Part shown: one piece after another, positions 1-9,853 of the stretch
How the letters are laid out: each line of letters starts with the position of its first letter
How positions within the stretch are numbered: position 1 is the stretch's first letter
Source of the DNA: Superficieibacter sp. 1612_C1
GTDB lineage: Bacteria; Pseudomonadota; Gammaproteobacteria; Enterobacterales; Enterobacteriaceae
DNA: 64,000 bases
Assembly (NCBI RefSeq): GCF_015234305.1
Contig: NZ_JADGMI010000001.1
Coordinates: 992,001-1,056,000 of the forward strand
Direction: 5' to 3'
Program-made: the position numbers and the translations under genes
The notes under the pieces: generated by a model
Databases searched by the model: none
What the model was told of the DNA's origin: nothing
Seen by the model: the letters and a program-made list of their open reading frames with translations, nothing else

Positions 1-1196
<1,196 letters not shown>

Positions 1197-1200
1197 ACCT

Positions 1201-1500
1201 ATGGCGCTTACAAAAGCTGAAATGTCAGAATATCTGTTTGATAAGCTTGGGCTTAGCAAACGGGATGCCAAAGAGCTGGTTGAGCTGTTTTTCGAAGAGA
1301 TCCGTCGCGCTCTGGAAAATGGTGAGCAGGTAAAACTGTCCGGTTTTGGTAACTTTGATTTGCGTGATAAAAATCAACGCCCGGGACGTAACCCGAAAAC
1401 GGGCGAAGATATTCCCATTACAGCCCGGCGCGTAGTGACCTTCAGACCCGGCCAGAAGTTAAAAAGCCGTGTCGAAAACGCTTCGCCCAAAGCAGAGTAA
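1201..1500 (+). CDS. ihfA: Integration host factor alpha subunit
   Basis: One half of the IHF heterodimer, a nucleoid protein that bends DNA sharply at specific sites and assists transcription, replication and recombination. The product has 99 residues, the normal length. The beta-arm motif [16 protein letters not shown] is intact, with Asn64-Pro65; the family proline at this position intercalates between base pairs to make the kink. The gene follows pheT after 4 bases, so it is probably co-transcribed, and it is followed directly by a strong terminator. Confidence 0.98.
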   Translation: MALTKAEMSEYLFDKLGLSKRDAKELVELFFEEIRRALENGEQVKLSGFGNFDLRDKNQRPGRNPKTGEDIPITARRVVTFRPGQKLKSRVENASPKAE

Positions 1501-1512
1501 TCTGAACTAACC

Positions 1513-1539
1513 AAAAAGGCCGCTTATGCGGCCTTTTTT
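1513..1539 (+). terminator. Intrinsic terminator after ihfA
   Basis: GGCCGC and GCGGCC form a perfect 6-bp stem around a 4-base loop, flanked by five A before and six T after. It closes the pheST-ihfA operon. Confidence 0.9.
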
Positions 1540-1645
1540 CTTAACGTGCCTCTGACCGGCCCGGTGTTTCTATTCACCCTGTAATCCAGTATATTTCAGG
1601 CGTTTCTTCTCCATGCGGGGGAGTTTTCTTTACGGAGACGTTCAC

Positions 1646-2626
1646 ATGCTTGTCTGGGAGCAACGACAACAGCGGCGCAACCGATACTGGCTTCTCAGTC
1701 TGTCACTGGCGCTGACGCTGGTCGTGATACTCGGTATTTGTGAAGGCGAGCAGTGGATAAGCCCCGCCTCCTGGTCCACCCCGCAGGGGCATCTCTTTGT
1801 CTGGCAAATACGATTGCCCCGCACGCTGGCCGTGATCCTTGTGGGTGCCGCGCTGGCGCTCTCCGGAGCCATCATGCAGGCGCTTTTTGATAATCCGCTG
1901 GCAGAGCCAGGATTACTCGGTGTTTCAAACGGTGCGGGCGTAGGGTTAATCGCGGCGGTGCTATCAGGCGAGGGGAGGCTGCCGCAATGGGTGCTGGGGC
2001 TATGTGCCATCGCCGGTGCGCTTATCATCACGCTTATTCTGCTGCGGTTTGCCAGACGACATCTTTCCACCAGCCGTTTATTGCTTGCGGGCGTAGCGCT
2101 GGGGATTATCTGTAGCGCCTTCATGACCTGGGCCATCTACTTTTCAACCTCTTTTGACCTTCGACAGCTGATGTACTGGATGATGGGCGGTTTCGGCGGC
2201 GTCGACTGGCAGCAAAGCTGGTTGATGGTGGCCCTGCTGCCTGTCATGGTATGGGTGTGTTTTCAGTCATCCGCGCTTAATTTACTGGCGCTGGGTGAGA
2301 CCTCCGCCCGGCAGCTGGGATTACCGCTGGGGCTATGGCGAAATCTGCTGGTGGTGGCGACCGGCTGGATGGTCGGCGTCAGCGTGGCGCTTGCTGGCGC
2401 GATAGGCTTTATTGGTCTGGTTATCCCGCATATATTACGGTTATGCGGCCTGACCGATCATCGCGTGCTGTTACCCGCCAGCGCGCTGGCGGGGGCGATA
2501 GCGTTGCTGATTGCCGATATTATTGCCCGCCTGGCGCTGGCATCGGCAGAATTACCCGTTGGTGTTGTGACGGCAACACTGGGCGCACCTGTTTTTATCT
2601 GGCTATTATTAAAGGCCGGGCGATAA
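1646..2626 (+). CDS. btuC: Vitamin B12 ABC transporter permease BtuC
   Basis: The inner-membrane subunit of the BtuCDF importer, which carries cobalamin from periplasmic BtuF into the cytoplasm. The start chosen gives 326 residues, the E. coli length, and has GGAGA at a suitable distance; an ATG 33 bases upstream in frame lacks this. The protein is almost entirely hydrophobic and carries FecCD-family signatures such as [19 protein letters not shown] and the conserved GLVIPHILR segment, known in the family as the loop that contacts the ATPase. btuE and btuD follow closely, an operon-like arrangement. Confidence 0.97.
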   Translation: MLVWEQRQQRRNRYWLLSLSLALTLVVILGICEGEQWISPASWSTPQGHLFVWQIRLPRTLAVILVGAALALSGAIMQALFDNPLAEPGLLGVSNGAGVGLIAAVLSGEGRLPQWVLGLCAIAGALIITLILLRFARRHLSTSRLLLAGVALGIICSAFMTWAIYFSTSFDLRQLMYWMMGGFGGVDWQQSWLMVALLPVMVWVCFQSSALNLLALGETSARQLGLPLGLWRNLLVVATGWMVGVSVALAGAIGFIGLVIPHILRLCGLTDHRVLLPASALAGAIALLIADIIARLALASAELPVGVVTATLGAPVFIWLLLKAGR

Positions 2627-2654
2627 GACCCGGGAAATCCACTAAGGGGACGCT

Positions 2655-3206
2655 ATGCAACACGATATTCTGAATACCGGTGTGACCACCATTGATGGGG
2701 AAAACACCACGCTTGAGCACTACAAAGGTGATGTTCTGCTGATAGTCAACGTTGCCTCAAAATGCGGTCTGACACCGCAATATGAAGGGCTGGAGAACAT
2801 CCACGCTGCGTGGGCAAAAGAAGGCTTTAAGGTTCTGGGGTTCCCCTGCAATCAGTTTCTGGGGCAGGAGCCGGACAGCGAAGAGGAGATTAAAACCTTT
2901 TGCAGCACGACCTATGGCGTCACTTTCCCGCTGTTCAGCAAAATCGAGGTAAATGGCGAAAACCGTCACCCGCTATATCAGAAACTGATCGCCGCTGCGC
3001 CGACGGCCGTCGCGCCAGAAAGCAGCGGATTTTACGAGCGGATGGCGAGTAAAGGGCGTGCGCCGCTTTACCCTGACGATATTTTATGGAATTTTGAGAA
3101 ATTCCTCGTCGGGCGCGACGGTCAGGTAGTGCAACGTTTCTCACCGGATATGCAGCCGGAAGATCCTATTGTTATGGAAGCGATTAAACTGGCATTAGCC
3201 AAATAA
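2655..3206 (+). CDS. btuE: Glutathione peroxidase-family protein BtuE
   Basis: A thioredoxin-fold peroxidase that reduces peroxides; the E. coli enzyme is reported to use thioredoxin or glutathione. The 183-residue product has the family motif NVASKCGL with the peroxidatic Cys37, the FPCNQF motif near residues 64-68, and WNFEKF, which supplies the Trp and Asn of the catalytic tetrad. There is cysteine in place of selenocysteine. It lies between btuC and btuD, but is not needed for B12 uptake in E. coli. Its TAA overlaps the btuD ATG by one base (TAATG), which suggests coupled translation. Confidence 0.96.
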   Translation: MQHDILNTGVTTIDGENTTLEHYKGDVLLIVNVASKCGLTPQYEGLENIHAAWAKEGFKVLGFPCNQFLGQEPDSEEEIKTFCSTTYGVTFPLFSKIEVNGENRHPLYQKLIAAAPTAVAPESSGFYERMASKGRAPLYPDDILWNFEKFLVGRDGQVVQRFSPDMQPEDPIVMEAIKLALAK

Positions 3207-3955
3207 TGTCTGTGGTGTTAGAAATGCGTAATGTCGTGGAGGCCGGGCGGGTAGGCCCGATCTCCGCCGACGTTAACGCCGGAGAGATTGTTCATCTGGT
3301 CGGGCCAAACGGTGCCGGTAAAAGCACGTTATTAACCCGTATTGCCGGTCTTAGTACGGGCTCCGGTACGGTGGCGTTGAACGATCGGCCGCTGGACCAA
3401 TGGTCAGCCGCCGGGCTGGCACGCCATCGCGCCTTTCTGACCCAGCTCCAGACGCCGCCTTTTGCCATGCCCGTGTGGCACTACCTGAAACTGCATCAGA
3501 CGGCTTCTGCACAGACATCGCTGCTTGAGGATGTCGCTACCAGGCTTGATTTGGGTGATAAGCTGGGCCGCCAGGTAAACCATCTGTCCGGCGGTGAATG
3601 GCAGCGCGTCAGACTGTGTGCTGTCATTTTGCAAATTCATCCCGGCGGCAATCCCCACGGGCAGCTATTATTACTCGACGAACCGATGAATAGCCTTGAT
3701 GTCGCACAGCAAGCCGCGCTGGATGCGATGCTCAGTGAGTTGTCTCAGGCCGGAATCGCCATTGTGATGAGCAGCCATGACCTCAATCATACGCTGCGTC
3801 ATGCGCATCGTGTCTGGTTACTGCGTGGCGGTCAGATGGTGGCTTGCGGGACGCCTGATGAGACGCTTACGCCAGCGTGGCTTGCCGCCACTTACAGTAT
3901 GCCGTTTCGTCGCCTGGACATTGAAGGGCATCGCATTCTGCTTTCAGACGGGTAG
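3206..3955 (+). CDS. btuD: Vitamin B12 ABC transporter ATP-binding protein BtuD
   Basis: The ATPase that powers BtuC. Complete ABC motifs are visible: Walker [10 protein letters not shown] (residues 33-41), signature LSGGE (127-131), Walker B LLLLDEP (154-160) and the H-loop His191. The 249-residue length is normal. The start overlaps the btuE stop. The periplasmic partner gene btuF is not in this window, as in other enterobacteria, where it lies elsewhere. Confidence 0.97.
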   Translation: MSVVLEMRNVVEAGRVGPISADVNAGEIVHLVGPNGAGKSTLLTRIAGLSTGSGTVALNDRPLDQWSAAGLARHRAFLTQLQTPPFAMPVWHYLKLHQTASAQTSLLEDVATRLDLGDKLGRQVNHLSGGEWQRVRLCAVILQIHPGGNPHGQLLLLDEPMNSLDVAQQAALDAMLSELSQAGIAIVMSSHDLNHTLRHAHRVWLLRGGQMVACGTPDETLTPAWLAATYSMPFRRLDIEGHRILLSDG

Positions 3956-4034
3956 CACGAATGGTCTCTTGCCAGTCTGATAATTAACAGGGTAAATTAT
4001 TCCGTCATTAAAAGCGTAGAGGGATCGCACGGAC

Positions 4035-4499
4035 ATGCGTTGCTGGTTTATTTTATTTACGGCACTCCTTTTAGCCGGGTGTAGCTCGCATCGGGCACCT
4101 CCGCCAAATCCGCGACTCGCGGACTCCATTCTCGTTATTGCCAATCTCAATGAGCAGCTCCATGACTGGCGCGGCACACCTTATCGTTATGGCGGCATGA
4201 GTCATCGCGGGGTTGATTGTTCGGGTTTCGTGTTGATGACATTTCGCGACAAATTTGCCCTCCAGCTGCCCAGGGAAACCCGCCAGCAGGCCAAAATAGG
4301 TACTGAAATAGATAAAGAAGAGCTCCTTCCTGGCGATCTGGTTTTTTTCAAAACCGGGTCGGGTGAAAGCGGGCTGCATGTGGGTATCTATGATACCGAC
4401 AATACCTTCATCCATGCTTCCACCAGCCGGGGCGTGATGCGTTCTTCGCTGGATAACGTCTACTGGAGCAAAAATTTCTGGCAGGCGCGTCGCATTTAG
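4035..4499 (+). CDS. nlpC: NlpC lipoprotein, NlpC/P60 peptidoglycan endopeptidase family
   Basis: A predicted outer-membrane lipoprotein with a cysteine peptidase fold that cuts peptide cross-links or stems in peptidoglycan. The signal peptide ends in the lipobox LLAGC (Cys16). The NlpC/P60 catalytic set is present: Cys62 in DCSGF, His115 in GLHVG and His127 in FIHAS. The product has 154 residues, typical for NlpC. It starts 79 bases after btuD. The precise substrate is not established as far as I know. Confidence 0.94.
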   Translation: MRCWFILFTALLLAGCSSHRAPPPNPRLADSILVIANLNEQLHDWRGTPYRYGGMSHRGVDCSGFVLMTFRDKFALQLPRETRQQAKIGTEIDKEELLPGDLVFFKTGSGESGLHVGIYDTDNTFIHASTSRGVMRSSLDNVYWSKNFWQARRI

Positions 4500-4501
4500 C
4501 A

Positions 4502-4529
4502 GAGAAAACCGTTATTTGCGGTTTTTCTC
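4502..4529 (+). terminator. Probable terminator after nlpC
   Basis: GAGAAAACCG pairs with CGGTTTTTCTC around a short loop just downstream of the nlpC stop, with T-rich sequence in the descending arm. Confidence 0.65.
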
Positions 4530-4830
4530 AATACAAGAAAAGATGATTTAACGCAAATTACTTAGCTGATTCTGAACGTATTATCAGTTTTCTGATTCCC
4601 TGTAGCGGGGTAATCAGCAACATTCTGCATTCGTCCTGGTTTTAACTTTAATTTATAAGCACCTGCCCGCGCCGGGAGAGGCGTTGAAAAAGCGAGCCTG
4701 CTAAGCATTATCACCACCACGGTGACAATAAAAAGCCGCGTTGAATTCAGAGATTTCCGCCAGGGACTTTAATTGTATTACTTACCCGACATAGATTACA
4801 CTGAAGCGCGAAGGGTAGGGAAAATCCGTA
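4530..4830. other. Intergenic region upstream of ydiV
   Basis: About 300 AT-rich bases with no convincing coding sequence. This must hold the ydiV promoter, but I cannot place a -35/-10 pair with confidence. No repeat element is seen. Confidence 0.5.
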
Positions 4831-4938
4831 ATGAAAATGGACAATATGCAACACTCTTTATTAAAAGCTATTTGGCAGAGCCACTTAACTCATCATTCTA
4901 AAAAGCCTGTTCTTACCCTTAATGAGGGGTTGGTATAA
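4831..4938 (+). CDS. Possible 35-codon upstream ORF overlapping the ydiV start
   Basis: An ATG-initiated ORF of 35 codons, beginning MKMDNMQHSLLKA, whose TAA at 4936-4938 shares its last base with the ydiV ATG. A weak AGGG lies 11 bases before the first ATG; in-frame ATGs at 4837 and 4846 are alternatives. I do not recognise the peptide. The TAATG junction is typical of translational coupling, so it could act as a leader that controls ydiV. Coding capacity is an inference from layout only. Confidence 0.4.
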   Translation: MKMDNMQHSLLKAIWQSHLTHHSKKPVLTLNEGLV

Positions 4939-5648
4939 TGATAGTTTCTCTGGATAACGATTATCGTTCAGATCTATTATTTCTGCCTGCCAGAAATGGT
5001 AGTGGCGAATTGGTCGGACTTGAAGTTGTCGCCACCTTTTCCGCCGTCAGGGCCGATGTGCGGTTCCCCGTCGAACTCCTTTCTCCTCTTCTTACTGCGG
5101 AACAAGAACTTAGCCTTTTTCTGGAAAAACTGGCGCTACTGGAAACCTGTCAAATATTCTTTATTCAACAACAATTATTAGCCTGGATTTCTATTACCCC
5201 GGCCATCGTCGAAGCGCTGTTAACGGATGCAGAATTTGCTTCCGTTATTGAACGGTTTCCTTTTCTGGAATTGACCTTAAATGAGAATTATCCAGGATTA
5301 AATACATTAACAGAAAGTCATCCGCTGGTACGTCTGGCAAAGCGCTATCCGCTTGTATTAGCCAATTTTGGTGCCGGGGACGCGACTACCCATGCAGTAT
5401 TCGCCGGGCTATTTAAACGTATTGCGCTGGATAAGAATTTTGTCCAGCGACAATTATCAGGCATTGCTTTCGAACCCTTTATGCGTGCGATGTTTGCGCA
5501 GATAAGTCCTTTCTGTACATCCGTTATGATTGCTGGCATAGACAGTGAAGAAATACACCGGCGCGTGACTGCGTTTCCATTCAGTGCGATGCAGGGCACA
5601 CTATGGCCGATGGTCAATAAAGAAGAGGTCACGTCGCTGGTTCAGTGA
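4938..5648 (+). CDS. ydiV: YdiV, degenerate EAL protein, anti-FlhD4C2 factor
   Basis: An EAL-fold protein that has lost c-di-GMP turnover; in Salmonella and E. coli the family member binds FlhD and blocks the flagellar master activator FlhD4C2. The product has 236 residues against 237 in E. coli. The EAL signature position reads EVV (residues 29-31), so catalytic residues are missing, as expected for YdiV. It is clearly more diverged from the E. coli protein than its neighbours are, by my recollection of that sequence. GAGGGG lies 8 bases before the start. The start overlaps the stop of an upstream ORF. Confidence 0.88.
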   Translation: MIVSLDNDYRSDLLFLPARNGSGELVGLEVVATFSAVRADVRFPVELLSPLLTAEQELSLFLEKLALLETCQIFFIQQQLLAWISITPAIVEALLTDAEFASVIERFPFLELTLNENYPGLNTLTESHPLVRLAKRYPLVLANFGAGDATTHAVFAGLFKRIALDKNFVQRQLSGIAFEPFMRAMFAQISPFCTSVMIAGIDSEEIHRRVTAFPFSAMQGTLWPMVNKEEVTSLVQ

Positions 5649-5713
5649 TAACCCTGTAAACCCTCCGTGTTCACTCCCGGCCTGAGGCACTACACTTACA
5701 GGCAGGAGGATCT

Positions 5714-7156
5714 ATGGACCTGACTTTTATTAATAGCTGGCGCGATGAATTGCCAGACTTTTACACCGCGCTGGCCCCAACGCCGTTACGCAATGCCCGC
5801 GTAATCTGGCGTAATGAGGCGCTGGCTGACACTCTCAATGTGCCTGATAGCCTTTTTCACCCTGAGCAGGGGGCGGGCGTCTGGGGTGGAGAAACGCTAC
5901 TACCCGGCATGTCGCCTCTTGCTCAGGTCTACAGCGGACATCAATTTGGCGTATGGGCGGGGCAGCTCGGCGACGGCCGGGGGATTTTACTTGGCGAGCA
6001 GCAACTGCCCGACGGGCGAAAATTTGACTGGCACCTGAAAGGGGCCGGAAAGACGCCCTATTCACGCATGGGCGATGGCCGGGCGGTGTTGCGTTCGACG
6101 ATCCGCGAAAGTCTCGCATCAGAAGCTATGCACTGGCTCGGTATCCCCACCACGCGGGCGCTGTCTATTGTCACCAGCGATACGCCAGTGCAACGCGAAA
6201 CCACTGAGCAGGGCGCAATGTTAATACGCATCGCCGAAAGTCACCTCCGTTTCGGCCATTTTGAACATTTCTACTATCGTCGCGAGCCGGAAAAGGTGCG
6301 TCAACTGGCAGATTATGCGATCCGCCATCACTGGCCCCATTTGCAGGATGAGGCGGATAAATATGCCTTATGGTTCCGCGATGTGGTGGAGCGCACGGCG
6401 GTAATGATTGCCCGCTGGCAAACGGTCGGCTTTGCGCATGGCGTGATGAATACCGATAACATGTCGATTCTTGGTCTGACGATGGATTATGGCCCGTATG
6501 GGTTCCTTGATGATTATCAGCCCGGTTTTATCTGTAATCATTCCGATCATCAGGGACGGTATAGCTTTGACAACCAGCCTGCGGTAGGACTGTGGAACCT
6601 TCAGCGGCTGGCGCAAACGCTCTCGGTATTTATTGATGTCGATACCCTGAACGCGACGCTGGATCATTATCATCATGCGCTCTTTACCGAATATGGGCAG
6701 AAAATGCGCCGCAAGCTGGGGTTCTTTAACGAACAACAGGCCGACAACGAGCTGCTAAATGCGCTCTTTGCCCTGATGGCGCGCGAAGGCAGCGATTACA
6801 CCCGCACTTTTCGCATGCTTAGTCACGCGGAGCAGCATAGCGCCGCCTCGCCGCTGCGCGATGAGTTTATCGACCGTGGCGCGTTTGATAGCTGGTTTGC
6901 GCGTTACCGCGAGCGTTTACAAACGGAACAGATTGACGACGCGCAGCGTCAGCAGGCGATGCAAAACGTGAATCCTTGCGTGGTATTGCGTAACTGGCTG
7001 GCTCAACGCGCTATTGAGCAAGCGGAACAGGGGGATATCAGCGAGCTTGAGCGGCTGCACGCCGTCCTGCGAGAACCCTTCCGTGAGAGAGACGATGACT
7101 ATGCCGCCCGCCCGCCGGACTGGGGCAAGCGACTTGAGGTCAGCTGCTCAAGTTAA
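5714..7156 (+). CDS. selO: Protein adenylyltransferase SelO
   Basis: A pseudokinase that transfers AMP from ATP to protein Ser/Thr/Tyr residues and affects protein S-glutathionylation under oxidative stress. Family motifs are clear: [18 protein letters not shown] (73-90), [18 protein letters not shown] (107-124) and [10 protein letters not shown] (242-251) followed by DYGPYGFLD. The product has 480 residues, near the E. coli 478. It ends in Cys-Ser-Ser; this Cys is at the position that is selenocysteine in many eukaryotic homologues. A GGAGG site precedes the ATG. Confidence 0.96.
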   Translation: MDLTFINSWRDELPDFYTALAPTPLRNARVIWRNEALADTLNVPDSLFHPEQGAGVWGGETLLPGMSPLAQVYSGHQFGVWAGQLGDGRGILLGEQQLPDGRKFDWHLKGAGKTPYSRMGDGRAVLRSTIRESLASEAMHWLGIPTTRALSIVTSDTPVQRETTEQGAMLIRIAESHLRFGHFEHFYYRREPEKVRQLADYAIRHHWPHLQDEADKYALWFRDVVERTAVMIARWQTVGFAHGVMNTDNMSILGLTMDYGPYGFLDDYQPGFICNHSDHQGRYSFDNQPAVGLWNLQRLAQTLSVFIDVDTLNATLDHYHHALFTEYGQKMRRKLGFFNEQQADNELLNALFALMAREGSDYTRTFRMLSHAEQHSAASPLRDEFIDRGAFDSWFARYRERLQTEQIDDAQRQQAMQNVNPCVVLRNWLAQRAIEQAEQGDISELERLHAVLREPFRERDDDYAARPPDWGKRLEVSCSS

Positions 7157-7162
7157 CACGCA

Positions 7163-7342
7163 CTATTTCGTGAGGATCAACTTACCGGCCTGGGTCTGAC
7201 GCAGCAGATACTGTTGACCATCATGTTCGATGACGACGCGGCCTTCGCTGCCCAGTAATTCATTACTGTCAATGCGGCGATCTTCTGGCTCAGGATGCGG
7301 GGTGTAACGTTTGCAGGTGTCGGTAAGGTCTGTGGGTTGCAT
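7163..7342 (-). CDS. hemP: Hemin uptake protein HemP
   Basis: A small conserved protein (59 residues) annotated in the HemP family and linked to iron or haem acquisition. The C-terminal part [20 protein letters not shown] is the conserved core. The start at 7342 is preferred because it matches the E. coli YdiE start; the longer frame upstream runs through the Fur box and is unlikely to be translated. It converges on selO, 6 bases from its stop. A good Fur site lies 31-49 bases upstream of the ATG, so it should be induced by iron limitation. Confidence 0.9.
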   Translation of the reverse strand: MQPTDLTDTCKRYTPHPEPEDRRIDSNELLGSEGRVVIEHDGQQYLLRQTQAGKLILTK

Positions 7343-7372
7343 AGCGTAATGATATAAAATGATTATCAATCT

Positions 7373-7391
7373 CGTATTGATAATCATTATC
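7373..7391 (-). promoter_or_regulatory. Fur box of hemP
   Basis: Aligned to the 19-bp Fur consensus, 16 of 19 bases match, including the run TGATAATCATTATC. It lies immediately upstream of hemP, consistent with iron-dependent repression. Confidence 0.85.
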
Positions 7392-7448
7392 ACGAATAGT
7401 CTGGCTGGCGGCAAGAAATATTGCCGCAGAACCCACAGAAAGAGTGCA

Positions 7449-7474
7449 AACGCCATCGCAATTGCTATGGCGTT
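7449..7474 (-). terminator. Probable terminator after aroH
   Basis: AACGCCAT and ATGGCGTT form an 8-bp stem, extended inside by GCAATTGC. It lies just beyond the aroH stop; a long T run is not present. Confidence 0.6.
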
Positions 7475-7485
7475 ATTTCAGCATC

Positions 7486-8532
7486 TCAGAAGCGGCTATC
7501 CACGGCGGTTGCCAGTTTTTCCAGCAGCTGTTCGCTATCTTCCCAGCTCAGACACGGATCGGTGATCGACTGACCATAGATCAGCGGCTGACCGGCGATG
7601 ATTTTTTGCGTTCCCTCACGCAGGAAACTTTCTGCCATAATCCCGGCAATGGCGGTTGAGCCATTGCGGATCTGCTGACAAATATCATCACACACCTCTA
7701 ACTGACGACGATGCTGTTTCTGGCAGTTGCCATGGCTGAAATCGACGACCAGTTGCTCTGGTAAATCGAATTCATGCAGCGTATCGCACGCGCACGCAAT
7801 ATCGTCCGCCTGATAGTTAGGCTTTTTGCCGCCGCGCATAATGATGTGGCCATAAGGATTGCCGCTGGTCTGATAAATGGTCATCTGACCGTTTTTATCC
7901 GGCGACAGGAACATATGGCTGGCGCGCGCGGCGCGGATAGCGTCCACGGCGATACGCGTATTACCGTCCGTCCCGTTTTTAAAACCGACCGGGCAGGAGA
8001 GCGCCGAGGCCATCTCACGGTGGATTTGGCTCTCCGTGGTCCGCGCGCCGATAGCACCCCAACTGATCAGGTCAGCAATAAACTGACCGGTCACCATATC
8101 GAGAAATTCAGTTGCGGTGGGAACGCCTAATTCGTTAACCTGAAGTAAGAGCTTACGTGCCAGTTCAAGACCGTGATTAACGCGATAGCTGCCGTTGAGG
8201 TCCGGATCGGAAATTAGTCCTTTCCAGCCGACTACCGTGCGCGGTTTCTCAAAATAGGTGCGCATCACGATTTCCAGCCGCGACTGATATTTCTCGCGCA
8301 TCGGTTGCAGGCGGCGCGCATAATCCATCGCGGCATCCAGATCGTGAATGGAACACGGCCCAATAACCACCAGCAATCGGCGATCTTCACCGCTGAGTAT
8401 TTTCTCAATGCCACGGCGCGACGCGGTAACATGATCCGCGACGTCAGGCGTGACGGGATAGCGTGACGCCAGCTCAGCAGGCGTCACGAGGCTGTCGATC
8501 TGCGCGGAGCGCAGTTCATCTGTCTTATTCAT
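7486..8532 (-). CDS. aroH: Trp-sensitive 3-deoxy-7-phosphoheptulonate (DAHP) synthase
   Basis: Condenses phosphoenolpyruvate with erythrose 4-phosphate, the first step of the shikimate pathway; this is the isozyme inhibited by tryptophan. The chosen start gives 348 residues, the E. coli length, with GAGA 7 bases upstream; an ATG four codons earlier lacks a better site. Family motifs GPCSIHD, RTYFEKPRT and KNGTDGN are present. A TrpR operator lies about 150 bases upstream, which supports AroH over AroF or AroG. Confidence 0.97.
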   Translation of the reverse strand: MNKTDELRSAQIDSLVTPAELASRYPVTPDVADHVTASRRGIEKILSGEDRRLLVVIGPCSIHDLDAAMDYARRLQPMREKYQSRLEIVMRTYFEKPRTVVGWKGLISDPDLNGSYRVNHGLELARKLLLQVNELGVPTATEFLDMVTGQFIADLISWGAIGARTTESQIHREMASALSCPVGFKNGTDGNTRIAVDAIRAARASHMFLSPDKNGQMTIYQTSGNPYGHIIMRGGKKPNYQADDIACACDTLHEFDLPEQLVVDFSHGNCQKQHRRQLEVCDDICQQIRNGSTAIAGIMAESFLREGTQKIIAGQPLIYGQSITDPCLSWEDSEQLLEKLATAVDSRF

Positions 8533-8676
8533 CAAATGTCTCAAAAATTTTTTACTTACGCGACATCAGTGCCGGGAAGTGATGCGCATCACGATAAACC
8601 AATCCCTGTCGATTTCAAGTGCAGGGCGTGTGGCGTCTGAATTCTGGAGACAGATAATAACTGAATTTGAGATGTT

Positions 8677-8694
8677 GTACTAGTTTATTAGTAC
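8677..8694 (-). promoter_or_regulatory. TrpR operator in the aroH promoter region
   Basis: The near-palindrome GTACTAGTTTATTAGTAC matches the TrpR half-site GTACTAG on both arms. It lies about 150 bases before the aroH start and overlaps the last codons of ppsR. Repression by tryptophan-bound TrpR follows from known aroH regulation. Confidence 0.85.
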
Positions 8695-9521
8695 ATGCGA
8701 CGACTTAACCCCATAATGTCGAGGATCTTAGTCGCCATTTCTTCAACGGAAAAGTTGGTGCTATTAAGGAACGGGATTTGGTTTTTGCGATACAGCGCTT
8801 CGACCTCGGCGACTTCCATTCGGCACTGGCGCATAGAGGCGTAGCGGCTGTTTTCGCGGCGCTCCTCGCGGATCGCCGCGAGCCTTTCGGGGTGAATGGT
8901 CAGGCCAAACAACTTATGCTGCAATGGTTTTAAGGCCGCCGGCAGGACAAGGTTATCCATGTCATCGGCAATAAAGGGGTAGTTGGCGGCGCGAACGCCA
9001 AACTGCATCGCCAGATACAGGCTGGTGGGTGTTTTGCCGCAGCGTGAAACGCCCAGCAGGATCACCTGCGCCTGATCGAGATTACGCAGGGAAATCCCGT
9101 CGTCGTGTGCCAGAGTGTAATCAATGGCGGCAATACGCGCATCATACTTGGTCAGGTTGCCCGGCGTCAGACCGTGGGTGCGGTGGGCAATGGGCGTCGG
9201 ATCGAGCTTCAGCTCCTCCTGTAGCGGCGCAACCAGCGCCTGCACGATGTCCTGACAGAACCCCTCGCTTTGCAAAATAATCATGCGGATTTCCGGGATC
9301 ACGATTGAATAAAACACCAGCGGACGAACGCCAGTCTGCTGGAAGATGGCATCTATCTGATCTTTCACGGCCCTGGCACGACTTTCACTTTCCACAAACG
9401 GCAGCGTGATACTGTTTATTGCCACCGGAAACTGCGACATCACCGCATGTCCTAACACTTCAGCGGTAATGGCCGTACCATCAGAAATATAAAAAACATG
9501 ACGATCTACAGAGCTATCCAT
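8688..9521 (-). CDS. ppsR: PEP synthetase regulatory protein (bifunctional kinase/pyrophosphorylase)
   Basis: A DUF299-family enzyme that inactivates PEP synthase by ADP-dependent phosphorylation of an active-site threonine and reactivates it by phosphate-dependent dephosphorylation. The P-loop GVSRCGKT (157-164) and the N-terminal motif [14 protein letters not shown] are present. The start three codons inside the longest frame gives 277 residues, the E. coli length. It is divergent from ppsA, its target, across a 332-base spacer. Confidence 0.95.
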   Translation of the reverse strand: MDSSVDRHVFYISDGTAITAEVLGHAVMSQFPVAINSITLPFVESESRARAVKDQIDAIFQQTGVRPLVFYSIVIPEIRMIILQSEGFCQDIVQALVAPLQEELKLDPTPIAHRTHGLTPGNLTKYDARIAAIDYTLAHDDGISLRNLDQAQVILLGVSRCGKTPTSLYLAMQFGVRAANYPFIADDMDNLVLPAALKPLQHKLFGLTIHPERLAAIREERRENSRYASMRQCRMEVAEVEALYRKNQIPFLNSTNFSVEEMATKILDIMGLSRRMY

Positions 9522-9853
9522 TTTATTCATCCCGATTATTTTGCGTGGTCAATGGGTTGTATGAATTAAGTTAAACACATTCCAGACTTTTTTGTCGCCG
9601 ACTAAAAATGAAATGCTGTTTTTATATTTTCTGAAATAACTGGTTCAATTTCAGGGCCGGCAATAGACCGCTGGTCTGCAAGGGAATCTATCTGAATCAT
9701 AGCCTTAGCATAAACGGGTAAACTCTCCTAAAAAATAAAAAAATAGGGTGCTTGAACGATTCACCGTTTTTTTTAACGGGTTAACTATGTCAGGATAAAT
9801 GACGAATCAGTAGATTCTTATCTCTCGCACATAAATCACAAAAGGATTGATCG
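9522..9853. other. ppsR-ppsA divergent promoter region
   Basis: A 332-base AT-rich spacer between the divergent genes. It contains a Cra-like site about 90 bases before ppsA and no ORF I would support. Promoters for both genes must lie here; exact hexamers are not assigned. Confidence 0.6.
9750..9765 (-). promoter_or_regulatory. Cra (FruR) site upstream of ppsA
   Basis: Read on the minus strand it is GGTGAATCGTTCAAGC, close to the Cra consensus GCTGAATCGTTTCAGC. Cra is known to activate ppsA in E. coli, and the position upstream of the promoter fits activation. Confidence 0.75.

Noticed and set aside
7343..7456. N-terminal extension of hemP
   Set aside because: The extension would be translated from the Fur-box promoter region and is absent from known HemP proteins.
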